Assembly: GCA_009192285.1 (NCBI GenBank) | Contig: WBVU01000015.1 | Location: 372,001 to 436,000 of the forward strand | Direction of reading: 5' to 3' | From: Morchella semilibera | Lineage: Eukaryota; Ascomycota; Pezizomycetes; Pezizales; Morchellaceae | Length of the DNA: 64,000 nucleotides | In this document: in pieces, positions 1 to 12,800 of the stretch | Position numbering within the stretch: position 1 is the stretch's first letter | Layout of the letters: every line of letters begins with the position of its first letter | The notes under the pieces: generated by a model | Told to the model about the DNA's origin: nothing | What the model saw: the letters and a program-made list of their open reading frames with translations, nothing else | Databases searched by the model: none | Made by a program: the position numbers and the translations under genes

Positions 1-1386
1 AGTCGCCAGGCCTGAGCTCCCTCAGACTTCATAGCCCGCGCTCGATCATCACTCTCGGTGGCAAGAGCAATCAATGTCAATAAAGATTTTCAACGATTAC
101 TTATGATTGGACCTGACTGTGAACCTAACCTACATCTCCTGTGTGAAGGCTGAAAAGTACAGGTACCCACTCTACATAGGTAGAGGGTTGCTCGAATCTT
201 TAAATATTGGGAGTACATATGTGTTAATTCCTTGCCACTTAGAATATTAATTACTCTGGAGTACTATGTAGATATCTACTGGAATACCTAGAGACTGTTC
301 AGTTCTGCAAAAAATCTGACCAGACATCTACTCTAGCAAGGAAAGCCACGGTTTCTATAAATATATACACACCCATCAGCAAGAGAGGTGTCCCACGTCA
401 TCTTGGCACGGGAAGTCTATGGATGGACCTGCAGTCCAGCGAGAGGAATGATTGGTCCGAGAGACAGCTTCGCCAAAAGCGATTATGGTCTCCGTACATA
501 CATAGAGTAGGTACATCAAGCGAATAAGCGACTTTAGCACTCCTGGACCTTAAAAGAGTAGATGGTGTTTTAAGCGCAACACGGAGGATATTAAACCGCA
601 GCAAACGCTCCGGTTATCGATCCAAATTTTATCTGATTCATTGTTTTCACATTGAAGATAAGAGATCGGGTAGTAGGCAGAGTTTGGGCCTGGGACACGC
701 GAGAGCGCCGGGTCCATGTCTCGGTCACAAACGGTTTTGGCCCCACCAGCATCTGCTAGCTAGTCTGATATTGGAGCAGCCTGTTGTTTCAACGAAGGAC
801 GGAAACGACAGCGATCCTCCTGGAAAAGCCGGCATGTCATGCGAGAGGTGCAATTACATGTTAACCTACTCCTGAATACCCCCTAAACTCTCCCAACTCT
901 CAATGGCTCTAAATCTCTCTGTAGCTAGCGTAATTTAGCATTTGAAGTTTGGGATCTGTTAGACTTACGCGTACACAATTCGGCATCTTTATCCAGAGCC
1001 ATTCAAAGAGTGCTGCCTCCCGCCAAGTAGTAACGTTCTTCTCTCATCTTTCTCTACATTCTTTTCCAGTGTGTGAGTGTTTTTTTTTTCTTTCCTAAAT
1101 CTTATCGACATTCTTTCTCTTCAATTTCGTATTACAACTATCTTTTCACACGCTCGCTATTACCCGCTCAGTTTCTTGTGCCGTGTGCTTGCGTTCGGGC
1201 TTTTTGTCTTGGTCTTTTGCCTTTTTGTAGCACAGCTCTGCCGTTTTTCTCACTCCGTGATCTTGGCTGCCTGTCATCCCCTATTTTGGCCAGCAATTCC
1301 TTAAGCCTCGAGTATTATTGCATCAATCAGCCCTCGGATAATCTTGGCTCCCGATAAACATTGGCAGCTGTTATCTTGAGTTAAAG
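1..1386. other. intergenic / 5' flank of the GH72 gene
   Basis: I see no supportable gene here. The last 350 bases before the start codon at 1387 are pyrimidine-rich (T-runs near 1080, many CTT/TTC stretches), as is common in fungal promoters and 5' leaders of highly expressed genes. The short open frames in this stretch have no recognisable domain and no coding-like composition. Confidence 0.6.
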
Positions 1387-3281
1387 ATGAAAACTCTATC
1401 ATTTCCTTCATTGGCTGTTATAGCCAGTGCACTTGTTTCAGCCGTTTCCGCTGCTGATTTGGACCCTATTGTTATCAAAGGAAGCAGTAAGTTTTCTATT
1501 TATTAACTCAGCCACAAGAATACTAGCTGATAGTGGTTGTACTTGGCAGAATTCTTTTTCAAAAGTAATGGAACGCAATTGTAAGTTACCCCTTATATGA
1601 ACCCTAGAGTGCATTTATGTTGTACATACAATGCATATAGGACTGTAAGCAACGGTTTATTAACAGACTTTGCTTTAAGCTTTATGAGGGGTGTTGCCTA
1701 CCAAGGCTCTGTCACAAATTCTAGTTCAACAGACACTTTTGTGGACCCGTTGGCGGATGCCGATGGTTGTAAAAGAGATGTCCCATTGCTTTCGGAGCTT
1801 GGTACCAACGTCATTCGTGTCTACGCCATCGACACTACTGCCGATCACACAGAATGCATGCAATTGCTTAATGATGCTGGCATCTATGTTGTGAGCGATT
1901 TGAGTGAGCCGAGTCAATCTATCAATCGTGACTCTCCAGTCTGGGACGACACACTTTACACACGCTACACCTCGGTTGTCGATGCTCTGGCCAATCATAC
2001 AAATGTTCTTGGCTTCTTTGCCGGTAACGAGGTCTCCAATAATGCTTCCAACACTAATGCTTCTCCTTTCGTCAAGGCAGCCGTGCGCGACATGAAGAAG
2101 TACATCAGTGCTTCTGGCTACCGCGATATTCCTGTTGGATATGCAACAAACGACGACGCTGGTATTCGCACACAGTTGGCAGATTATTTTAACTGTGGAG
2201 ATGCCACTGATAGTGTGGATTTCTGGGGTTATAACATCTACTCCTGGTGCGGTGATAGCTCATACACCGAGTCTGGTTATGATGTTCGCACTACTGAGTT
2301 TGAAACTTACAATGTTCCTTCTTTCTTTGCCGAATACGGTTGTAATGTATTTTTCCCCGATATCCCGTTTCAACTTTACACACAACAGTAGCTAATATGC
2401 CTCTAGGAAGTTCAACCACGTCCTTTTACTGAGGTTGAAGCTATCTACGGCGAGAATATGACATCGGTATGGTCTGGTGGTATCGTTTACATGTACTTCG
2501 AGGAGACAAACAACTATGGTAAAAATTGCCCCAGCCAACCAACCAACCTTATATCGTCGCTAATACATTTAAAGGTCTTGTTACCATCGAATCTAATGGC
2601 GACGCTAAGACTTTGACCGACTTTAACAATCTTAAGACTGAGCTTGCAAAAGTCACCCCTACTGGCGTTGAGATGGCATCTTACACTCCTACCAACACCG
2701 CGGCTCGCTCGTGTCCCACCAGCGATTCTAGTTGGTCCGCTGCCACCGACCTCCCACCTACACCCAACAAAGAGCTTTGCAGTTGCATGTTGAGTTCTTT
2801 AAGCTGTGTCGCTGCTTCTTCGGTTAAGACTTCAGAAATCGCTTCTCTCTTCAGCTACATCTGTGGAGATGCAAGTATTGACTGCACTGGTATCACTGCC
2901 AACGGAACTAGTGGTGCGTATGGTGCATACTCTATGTGCAGTCCTCTTGAGCGATTGGCATGGGCCATGAATGCATACTATGAGGCCAACTCGGCTTCAG
3001 CCGACTCCTGTAGTTTTAGTGGAAGCGGAACTACTCAATCCCCTGCTACTGCTACGGGAAGCTGCTCAACTCTTCTCGCTGAGGCTGGTGGGACCGCTGG
3101 TACCGGAACTGTTACATCGTTCCCTTCAGTCACTGCTAAGAGCTCATCATCTTTATATTCATCAGTCGGCTCTAGTGCTGCAGGCTCTGTTTCTGCTCCC
3201 GCTGTTTCTGTCGGTGCTTTCAAGATTGGTGCCTCTATGCTTGCTGCCATGCTTGGCGGTGTCGCGTTGGTTCTTGTTTAA
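1387..3281 (+). CDS. GAS1: GPI-anchored 1,3-beta-glucanosyltransferase, GH72 with X8/CBM43 module (Gel/Gas family)
   Basis: Enzyme that cuts and re-joins beta-1,3-glucan chains at the outer face of the plasma membrane, elongating wall glucan. Five exons join in frame: 1387-1486, 1550-1580, 1680-2346, 2407-2518, 2575-3281 (538 aa). A signal peptide covers about residues 1-22. The GH72 domain follows; the acid/base Glu is in GNEVSNN (E161) and the nucleophile in FFAEYGC (E262). A cysteine-rich X8/CBM43 module starts at [10 protein letters not shown] (about 372-450). A Ser/Thr/Ala-rich linker and a hydrophobic tail ending VALVLV follow, the layout of a GPI-anchor signal. Domain order and length match the X8-containing half of the family (yeast Gas1, Aspergillus Gel4 type). 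The start was chosen because it gives the signal peptide. Family assignment is firm; which paralogue it is cannot be settled here. Confidence 0.93.
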
Positions 3282-5761
3282 CGATACTGTACTTAATATG
3301 GACGGATGTGTATAAATTTCTGACGGAATATCTGTCGGAAAGACCTGGAGGTCTCTCGGGACATTGTATTTGAGTTTGGGCTGTTTCTCGGATTTTTGTA
3401 CATCTTATTGTTAATTGATTTTGTTATGCATTTTATTCCTATAGCTGAAGACAGCCACTTTTGGAACATTTGCTGCAGTCTTATGGCCGCTGTTAAGATT
3501 TTTTGAAACAAATGATATGGCATGTCTTTGGGGGTGGTATGCGTTAACATCGGTGCCGAGTCTATAAATTATGCACTTCTAGAGCCTCAAAGGCCAAAAG
3601 TGCACTTTTCCTTTCACTAAGCATTTCGTAAAGTGCACTAATCGCCGAGTGATATCCTGTGATGACTACTGTAGCTACTAGCTAACACCATCGGACACAG
3701 CCTTGATGGGGGGGCAGCCCAGGGTAGATAAGTAGAGCACTCTATCATCTACTCTAAAGAAATACCCACCATACTAAGACTTCTCGAACTCGCTGACCAT
3801 CAGCCTTACGCAGCACGTACCCAGGGGTATCTTAGCACATTCTACACACCCGAGGGAAAGAATCCCCCCCCTCAGGCGCTCTCTCGCTCTCGGGAAGGAA
3901 GAGGTACCGCCCCGTCAAGGTAGCACACATAAACAGCGTTTTGACCACCCATCCATCCCGGTCGGCTAGGAGGTATGTCCAAGACCAGGTCGCGTCAGAG
4001 CATTTGATTTGCTTATTATCCGGCGGTGGCTTGTATGTGGGGGCCGCGCGTTGTTTAGGTCGCCTACTTACTATTTGAGCTGGGAAACATCCATATCCAT
4101 TCCCAGGTACTGGAAATTCATTCCTAGGATCGGTACCTTGCAGTGAGTGGTGTTGGCAGGGGCACGGCGGGGGATCCCCCCGGGGGGTTAAGCGTGGTAA
4201 TGTTGTTTGTTTATAAAGAAATAAGCCATGCTTAGAGATTTTATTACTTTTAATACGAGCTTCTTCCTCTGCCCCGGAAAAGCTGTGATAATACTGGCGA
4301 TGGGGGGTATGTAGAGCTAGTCCCTAATACGAACGGCGCAGCAACTTGGGGGGGGGGGGTAGTAGTAGTACCTACATGTAGAGAACCGCAGAAAACAGCA
4401 CGAAACAAAGTACAAGAATTGGCCCCAGTTGCATGTGGTTGTGGATTCACAAAGCAGTTGTCCGTCGTTGTAGATAGATTAGATATCGTGGGAGTATATA
4501 TCCCGCTTTAGAAACCTTAGACAGAGCGGGTTTTTCGTCGCTACGCTGCCCTATCCGCAACAACCTCACGCCGTGTCACAGACCCACTTTTTCTGTGACC
4601 TCAAGTCACGGAACAAATGCAAGCCTTTTTTGTGTTCCTGATCCGCAATCAACAGGGAAAAACCCCTGCCCTTGGTGAGACCTTAGCGCGCGACTTCTCC
4701 CCCTTCTGGAATATTGGCTGGCAGATCGGAGCGGCTCCTTTGTCCGAAATGAACCCTACGTAGCACACCTCCACTCTCCATCCACTCCCTTCTTTCCCAT
4801 GGGATACAGAGGGGGAGAGAGAGGAAGAGAGAGAGAAAGGGAAGTGCTGTGCTGTGCTCCAAAGTGCATGCATGTGTAACTTTTTTTTTTCCCTTTTCTT
4901 TCTCTCAGCGACCAAGGAGAACGGGATGATGCATCTCGTCTGGGCTCCGTTTGGGGGATATTCGTGATGCACGGATGATACGTATGCTAGTACATCACGC
5001 TCAGACCGTAGGTGAAGCAATTCAAGAGAAGAGGAACCTACATGGTACATACATGTACATACTATCTCTCTAGCTTTGCAGGTTTTTTTTCTTTCTTTGT
5101 GTGTGTTTGGAACATACTTTGCCTAGAGTTTTCAAGCTTTGCTGTACGTCGCATCTACATACAGTAGCAACAGGTTTCACACGCTGTTCGGACGTGGCAT
5201 GTCTTTCCAGTCCGGTTGCTCGCTGATTCACCGTGGAAATTTTTAGCTTTTACTATCTGGTTATCGCGATCTCCGTAGCAGAATCGGAGAGGGAAAAAAG
5301 TCAGGCAGCCAGCAAATCAATTTCCCCTGTTATTTTAGATTTTGGGTAGAGTAGGTACAAGTGGTACATACATAAGATAGCAAACCGCAGATAGGCTTCC
5401 AGAGTGTGGTACAGTCAACCGTCCCAATCACGTTCGAGGAACGGCTAGACTCCGGCAGAAGGGAAAGAAGGTGCTCCAGAAGCCTAACACGGGAAGTTAC
5501 TGAGGTTAGCTTCAGGAACGCTCATCACTGGGCTACTGGGACGGTGAACCCCTGAAGTGCCGCTTGTTGCTACAGTAACCCCCCCCCCCTCTCCCCAAAA
5601 TCACGTGCAACCGACCCACTTCAACTTTGCTGGCATCGTGTAGCTACCAACGCGTTCACATCTAGAATTAAGAAAAAAAACCTCCTTCTCTGTCTAAGCT
5701 CGGAACCCGGTCCCACCATATTATATTCATTACATTACTGGCTACCAGCAAGCAAGCAATA
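3282..5761. other. intergenic region, 2.5 kb
   Basis: No supportable gene. It holds C- and G-runs (3867-3872, 4347-4356, 5580-5588), a perfect 14-bp palindrome centred on GTGCAC at 3596-3609 with further GTGCAC-type copies nearby, and TACATGTA at 5050-5057. The 133-codon minus-strand frame at 4649-5050 has no recognisable domain and biased, repetitive composition, so I do not call it. Confidence 0.55.
3596..3609. repeat. perfect 14-bp palindrome AAAAGTGCACTTTT
   Basis: The sequence is its own reverse complement. Related GTGCACT/TGCACTT copies lie near 3572 and 3635, within about 300 bp downstream of the GH72 stop codon. It could be a protein-binding site or chance; nothing in the sequence decides. 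Confidence 0.6.
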
Positions 5762-7854
5762 ATGTCCGATCCTGACACCAATTATTCCAGCGATGAGCTC
5801 CCGGTCCTACAGCTGCTCCTTGAGCAGGGCTTAGTAATGAAGGGGAAGGAAATTACGCCGAACCAGAGCCCCTCCCTGCTTGATAATAATAATGATGATG
5901 ATCCAGCGACTCCACCCCGGGAGACGAAGAGGTCTCAGACTTCGAAGGTTCCAAAGATTGCGGCGGCAGGGACTACAGATATTACATCCCGAAGACTTCC
6001 CAAAGAAGTCACCGCTACCACGGCTAAAAAGCAAATTAGAGAAGCTAATACCGCGACAGCGGTGGCTGGGAGACAGAAGAAGTGGGATGGCGGGCATGTA
6101 GAAGCGGTGCCCTCCACCACGCCGGCGGTAGAGGACGATTCGGGTTTGTAATAACATGCCCTATATTTTTATTTTGTTTTTAATTTGTCATCCTTTGTAT
6201 GTAGGGCAAAACCATTCTAATTTTCATATTTCTTGACATATCATCAAGACTACGCATCTGCAGTTGAAGAAGTGATAGCGGAGCCTACACCAGCGCCTAG
6301 ACGACGAAGACGCCTAATACAGAAAAAATATCTACCCAGCAGCGACGACGATAGCGATAAAAAACAAAAGGAAGCAGAGAGGCCACGACGGGGCTTTGTA
6401 GACCTCACAGGTTCCGATTCAGAAGATGCGCCCCCCCAGCTCCCACGTACTCAATCTCAAGCACCTCAAGCAGAAGCCGCAGTACCTCAAGCAATCTCCT
6501 CCGGAGATGATATTGAAAGCTTCACACTGCGGTAGTATGTTCTCCAAGTTTAGAAATAGTTCTTTATTGTATCTAACAGGTAAAATACAGCTCACCGCCG
6601 CGCTCTGCAAAGCCGCGAAAGATAATACCACCGGCGGCCCTGAAAGTAAAGGAGGCACCGACACTAGTTCGCAAGCTCAAATCCCCAACCAAGCTCCTGC
6701 CAAAGATGCCTTCTTCACAGCACCGCAAGAGTAGTGATGCATTCTGGGACCAGGAAATCACCGACAGCTGGGTTGATACCCATACACCTTATAAAACCCG
6801 CGGCGAACCTGTGAGTAGTCAGGGCCATGATGATATAGAAACAATTACGGAGAAAGGTGGAGACAGTGACGGTGATGATGATATTGTAGAGGTTGATGAT
6901 GATTCCTACGGAGAAGATAGCGAAGAAGAGCGAACTCCGTCGCCCACAAAACGCGCACCCGCGGTGAAATCAAAGTCCAAAGAGAAGAGTGCTATAGAGA
7001 CCAAACGAGCCTTCAATGCGCGCAAAAAGCAGCTCGCGGAGGACTTCTTCAAGACTATTGATGAGAAGATAGGCAAGGGAGAGATATCGCAAAAGACCGC
7101 CGCTACTGGCGGTGTCAAGATAATATGGAGCAAAACCCTCCGCACCACCGCCGGGACTGCGAAATGGCGGGCCGAGAAGCTCATCCCTGATGATGCGGCA
7201 ACGGAATATCCAACGTCTACTGCGCAGGTGCGGCATCATGCTACTATCGAGCTGGCAGAGAAGGTCGTTGATAGCCAAGGTTCGCCACAAATAACCCTAA
7301 TAATTTCTTGGCCTGACCAGAAGCTGACTACCCACATAGAAAAACTATATAACACAATGTGCCACGAGTACTGCCATATGGCAAACTACATGATTAGCAA
7401 TGTCACCAAACCCGCCCACGGCCCAGACTTCAAGCGTTGGGCTGCAAAGTGCACACGCGAGTTTTCGCACCTCGGTGTTCACGTCACAACCAAGCACAGC
7501 TATGAGATTGACGCAAAGTTCAAGTGGACCTGTCAGACGCCCAGCTGTGGACAGGTCTACAAGCGGCACTCAAAGTCCATTGACATCACACGATCCAGAT
7601 GTGGAGCCTGTAAGACAGGAATGCTGCTACAGACGCACCCGCCACTGCGAGAGAAGAGACCTATTACCGGGTATCAAGCGTTTATGAAGGAGAATTTTGC
7701 GCGGATCAAGGCGCAGAACCCGGGAGTGCCGCAGAGGGACATCATGAAGATTGTGGCACAGGCCTACAGAGACGCTAAAGAGACTGGTGCAGTAGAAGCG
7801 TCTGGGGAGAATGAGGGCGACTTGGAGGTCATGCTGGGTGAGCTCAAGGTTTGA
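5762..7854 (+). CDS. GCNA: GCNA-like SprT-family metalloprotease with zinc ribbon and C-terminal HMG box
   Basis: Likely nuclear protease acting on DNA-protein crosslinks. Three exons: 5762-6143, 6249-6534, 6591-7854 (643 aa). The first 400 or so residues are disordered and rich in Asp/Glu/Ser/Lys, with acidic runs around 6870-6940. The SprT core carries the zinc-protease motif HEYCH (481-485) followed by the downstream HGPDFKRW block. A zinc ribbon follows with Cys pairs 537/542 and 560/563. An HMG box begins at ITGYQAFMKENF (about 581-625). This acidic region, SprT, zinc ribbon, HMG order is that of GCNA/ACRC proteins and differs from Spartan and Wss1. The intron-2 acceptor was placed at 6589-6590 because the earlier AG would create an in-frame stop. 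Family call is strong; the crosslink-repair role is carried over from animal GCNA. Confidence 0.88.
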
Positions 7855-9292
7855 GGGTGTAGAAGTATTACAATGTGGCGTATGGTTTTGTTTTGTTTTG
7901 TTTTTTCTTTGGATGGATTGTGTCTAAATTCTGACTGGTTTGATTACCGGATTGCACATATGCAGCCTGTAAAAGTGCATAAACTACTACTATTTCTGGC
8001 ATCAGAAGCTAAAATCTGATCCATAGATACATATTATCGCGATTGAAAACTTTCACCATTTCTAGAACCATAATCGAATGTGCAACTGAAGGGTCTTCAG
8101 CTCTGATCTACATATGTACATACCTTTGCATATAGTCAGACAGACTAAGAATCTCCCACTGTTGTACTGAACAACAAACCTCCCCCATCACAGCCGGTTC
8201 GCCGAAGATAAATCACAAAGGCACTACCGGCTAGACTCACCCTGCAGTTACAAAGGTCACTAGGATGATGTGTACTTACTTCAGATAGAAAATAACCTTT
8301 TTTCCCCCCCCCCCCCAGCCTCGATCTGATTAAACCCTGAGATAAGCTTATAGTTCTGATAGGGTTGATAAGTCTCGCCGCGCTCTTAGAGTGCTTACTA
8401 ACCGAGGGTGGGGCCATTTGCACCGCAATAAGCGATCTTGCATTCTTCAATCTCCGGGAACATGCACACACCAAAAGGGCGAAAATAGGCTGTGCACGTG
8501 CTATATTATGTTTTATGTGTTGTGTGTTTGAGATGCCAAATCCACTTGCATAAAACATACGTCTCGCAGCGCACACAACCAACCCAACCCAACCAATCAC
8601 CCACCAGCACAACAACCACCACTTGCAGGATCTGTTACGTTCAGCCCTAGTTAAGTTATGTAGCATCATCATCATGACTTGAATCCGCAGCACAGGTGTT
8701 TAAACCCCCCACGGCGCGTGGGGTCGAGTTTATCGGGGCTGAACTTTTTTTTTTTTGACGCCGCGGCTGATGCTGTGTACCTACATTTACTTACGTGGTG
8801 GTTGCTCCGCCGCTCTGCCGCTCCGCTGGGTCGAGTGATAAACTATGACCAAACTACCAAGTTGAATCGAGAAATATTTCCCCAACGGGTGTGGGAATTC
8901 AACAGGAGACCCTGAGCCAATAGAAGCTAGAATGACTAGAGATCCCGCAGCTTGGCTACATGTATTTTCTTAGAATCCCTGTTCGTCAAGTGCCAGTATC
9001 CGTCAAGCGACTGTGAAACTCCTTTAGCAATGAAATCTAATATATTTAGCAACTGTAACTTTGATGGCCTCTGACAGAAGACCAACTACAAAAAAAAAAA
9101 AAAACGCCATTAAATTAAATATAACAACGCGGTGTACTTTATGCATTTCACTTTTTATCCATCCACCAATGTGCTGCAAGGAAAATGTACCACGTGAAAA
9201 TGGCACGCATGATCCAATGACGTAAATCCGTCGTGTCAAAAAAAACAAACAAGAAAAAAAAAAAAGATGGACCCCGTAAGAGGATTTTGATA
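7855..9292. other. intergenic region, 1.4 kb
   Basis: No gene seen. It contains a C-run at 8304-8316, short A/T homopolymers (8747-8756, 9090-9103) and a T12 tract on the minus strand at about 9254-9266 downstream of the tRNA, which may act as its polymerase III terminator. Open frames here lack domains. Confidence 0.5.
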
Positions 9293-9382
9293 GGCTCGAC
9301 CCCGGGTTTGAACCGGGGACCTCTCGCATATTAACTTAGGGTGTTACCCTAAGCGAGAATCATACCACTAGACCAGCCGAGC
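9293..9382 (-). tRNA. tRNA-Pro (anticodon AGG), with intron
   Basis: Read on the minus strand, it folds as a standard cloverleaf: 7-bp acceptor stem GCTCGGC/GTCGAGC (one G-U), A box TGGTCTAGTGG, anticodon stem CTCGC/GCGAG with loop TTAGGG, T-arm CCCGG TTCAAAC CCGGG and discriminator C. Anticodon AGG reads proline CCU. An intron of about 18 nt lies one base 3' of the anticodon and contains CCCTAAG, complementary to the anticodon loop, as in eukaryotic bulge-helix-bulge substrates. The copy at 62328-62417 differs by one base, inside the intron. Confidence 0.95.
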
Positions 9383-9897
9383 TTATGTTAAGGTGCCCAA
9401 ATAGCTTATATATTCACAGTAGCTGTTAACACAACACGCCCGGTTTCAGGTAATAAGTAAGGAGGTAAAACTGACCAATGATACAAACCTAAAGAAACCC
9501 TGCCAAGACGTGCTGCGCTGAGTCACGACACTTGCCAAAGCCGAGGTTTGAATGCTTAATCACTGACATGTCAATGATTGATCCTCAACTTGGTAAAAAA
9601 AAAAACCTCAGTGCAGATGGGTATTCAAGGCGCCACATGCAACGAGGGCTGGAGATAAAGAACCAAACACCACGTCTAAGCATGCCACCCATAGGATATA
9701 TATCGTGATAACATGTCTAATCAATTTGGAATAATTATAGCTAGGATATGAGGTATAAAAGAAGGAAGAAGAAAAAAAAGAGAGAGGAAGAATCATACAA
9801 AAAAAAAAAAAACGCCGTCCCAAGATGCTACCACCATCCATCCGTCCGTTCCCCAAATTAAACCATACACCTTTTACATCCGCACAATGCCCATATT
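9383..9897. other. intergenic, 3' flank of POL2
   Basis: This stretch lies between the tRNA 5' end and the POL2 stop codon. It contains short A-runs (9596-9606, 9798-9811) and no supportable gene. Confidence 0.5.
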
Positions 9898-12800
9898 TCA
9901 TATACCCGCGATAATCTCATCAACCACGTCCAGCAACATACTAAAAGAATAGAAATCCGCCACACTCTTATACACATTCAACCTCCTAACGAGGGGCTCC
10001 TTCTCCATCGTCAGCACCCACGCCCCCGAGCACGCACAATGCTCCTGGAAGTCATTCGCCTTCAACTGTTTACACTTTCCGCACTTCAGGTCCTGCGCAT
10101 TGTACGCCGTGATCATCTGCTGCAGCTGGCCAATCATCTTCTCCTCGAACGCCAGTCGGTCAAACTCCGTCCCGCAGAACAGGCACTTCCACGCCTTGTC
10201 CCGGGCCTGCACTCCTTCGCCTGCCGCCTCCGGGATCAGGTCCTCGTCCTTGCAGAGGTCCATGTCCCGCGTCATTGTGCAGCTTGAGCAGACGACCTGG
10301 GAGAATTTGAGCGACTCGCTCGGATTCTCAAAGATGCCATCCTTGCTGAACTCCTTGACGTCGAACATGCCGAGAAGCTCTTTGCGCAGCATGCGCGCCT
10401 CGAGATTGATCTCCTTCACTAGGCCAAACACCGCCGTCAGGGACCGGACCAGCTGTAGGACCGGGTTTTTCAACGGTTTATACGCGCCCGGCAGGGAGGG
10501 AAACATAAAGTCATCATCGGGCTCCGAGTGCAGCATCGATTCTTGGAGCCGGCGGATCAGCTGCCCGATCTGCTTCCGCAGCGGCTTCGAGAACTCCTTG
10601 CCCAGAACAACCTTATCGCTATTCTCGTCCTCCGAGACCTTGAAAAAGATCTGCGTCGGTCTAGGGGTTGAGGGATTGGACCCTGAGGCCTCGGGGTGCT
10701 TTTGCTTGTGCATGATCTCCACAAACTCAACTACCCACTCGTGGAAAACACTCTGAAGAGCCTCGGGCAAGAACTTTGCAAACTGCCAATGCATGATCGT
10801 ACTAAGCGACTGTTCAACCTTATCCTCCGCAATAGTTTGGCACGCCTTGCCGCCATGGTTCACCTCGTCATACCACACGAGGTAGTCCCAGTACTCCTTA
10901 ATTTCCAGATCCAAGAAATGAAACAGCGGCTTCGCCCGGATAGACTTGATGATGTACTCGCTATAAGCATATGCATTACCCACATCCGCCTTTGTCGTCT
11001 GCACCAGCAGTTTATTTGCATTTGCAAAAACCACATTCGATCCCACTCGACGGAAATCCGTCATTAACTGTAAGAGCGCCTTCTTCGACATTGTCTGCAC
11101 ATAGTAATGTAGCGCCCGATCATATAGGAAAGAGCCCGGATTCTCGACCCATCTCACCAGATGCTGAACCATGACATCAGCCGTATGATTCCCTCTGCAA
11201 GCCTCCGCCCACCACGCCTTCACCATCTCACGCAGTACCGTGACACCGGCAGTCGCAAACGCGTTATCAGCAAATATCACATTAGTCCCATCACTTGGAT
11301 TATCATCTGTGGGCACTGCCGGGTTTAACGATACTGAATCACTTCCCTCCAACTCATTAATTAGCGAGGACGTAAGGATAGTATTGATAGCGAGATTCCT
11401 GACATCGATCTCAATGCAGACCGATGAATAAGAGCCCGGATTATTGATAGCCGGCATCTCCACCGTTTCGAAGGCCCCCACAATATCATCCTTCTCATAC
11501 CCACCATGGTCCGGTTTCGGCGAAGGAGACCACCAAAGCACCACGTTATTCTTCTGCAGCCGCCGCGCATAGGCAACATCAATGAGATAGCTCGGGTCAT
11601 CCTTCTCCAGATTGCATATCGGAACATCACCATACCGCGCCAACTCCGTATAATCCGCAATCCAAGACCCCAATGCCAGATAGCGCGTAACAATCCGTTT
11701 CGCCACAAACGTCTGCCACCCCAATGGCGGGAGACTACTGTCCGAAGGGTCCGCGCGCAGCGACAGGATCGGGAAATCATTCAACGCAGGCACAGTATCC
11801 ACCAGCATCCGCTTCTGTGGGGACTGAATGACCAAGACCGCCGCTTTCGACTCCTCCGAGCGGACCTTCTTGACGAGATCGACCAGCCCCTTATGCATCT
11901 TCTTCCTCGTGTTAACGTACGATATATCGAATTTGACCGCCTCTGGGTAATCAAACGAGGCCTGCCATGGGCCGTTCTGCTCCTTTAGTCGCCGGGCGAG
12001 TTGCTCAGTGTATATCTTATCCATATTCGGCAGATTCTGTGCGTCCTTTGTGGTATTGTAGACGAGCACATAGGCTTCATCCTTCACGGTTGAGAAAAGT
12101 CCAAAGACCTGTCTTTCACCAGCAATTACGTGATACAAGAACACAAACTCCAACCGACTCTCATGGAGGTAAGGCTTCGTACCCACATTCGCCTTGAGTG
12201 TCGACAGCTCAAACCCATGTTCCAAGCCCTTCCCCAGGACACCAACCTGGCTGGCGTCAAAGGTACAGTTATTGCCCAGCTCCAGCAGAACCCGGGTCTC
12301 CAGCGGTATCTGTGTCTCATACACACCCTCCACACTCGGGTGGTTGAAGATGACTGAGAACGCCTTCGCTTCCTGGATGAACATATCCTCCGGAACAATG
12401 AGCTTTTGGAGATTGACCGACGGGCGCCCATTAGGGAGAATGTGATTCGCCTTCTCCACCTTACACCCTTCCACAACCACCTTCGGCATATCATCGTTCC
12501 TGAAATTGACAAAAACCTGTCTCGGGACCTTGATCTTCAAGACGACAATCTTCCTATCCACCAAGACAAACGCCCTCACCTCACCCGGCATATCCGTAGT
12601 CCTGAGCTGCAGAATCTCCCACGTACCAGACAGCATCGATTCCGTCTGGTTCCTGAAGAATGTCCCCAACTTGTCGTTCTGCGGGCCACTCCTGTCACCA
12701 AATAGCTGCTTCCGCCTTATCCTGGCATGCTTCTGCAGCTTCCACTTCTTCTTCTGGTACTGCAGCCAGCCCTTGTAGTCCTCCGTCATCGAGGGCATGA

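Noticed and set aside
4649-5050. 133-codon minus-strand frame in the second intergenic region
   Set aside because: No domain, Ser/Lys low complexity from a GA-repeat, and no sign of splicing or conserved pattern.
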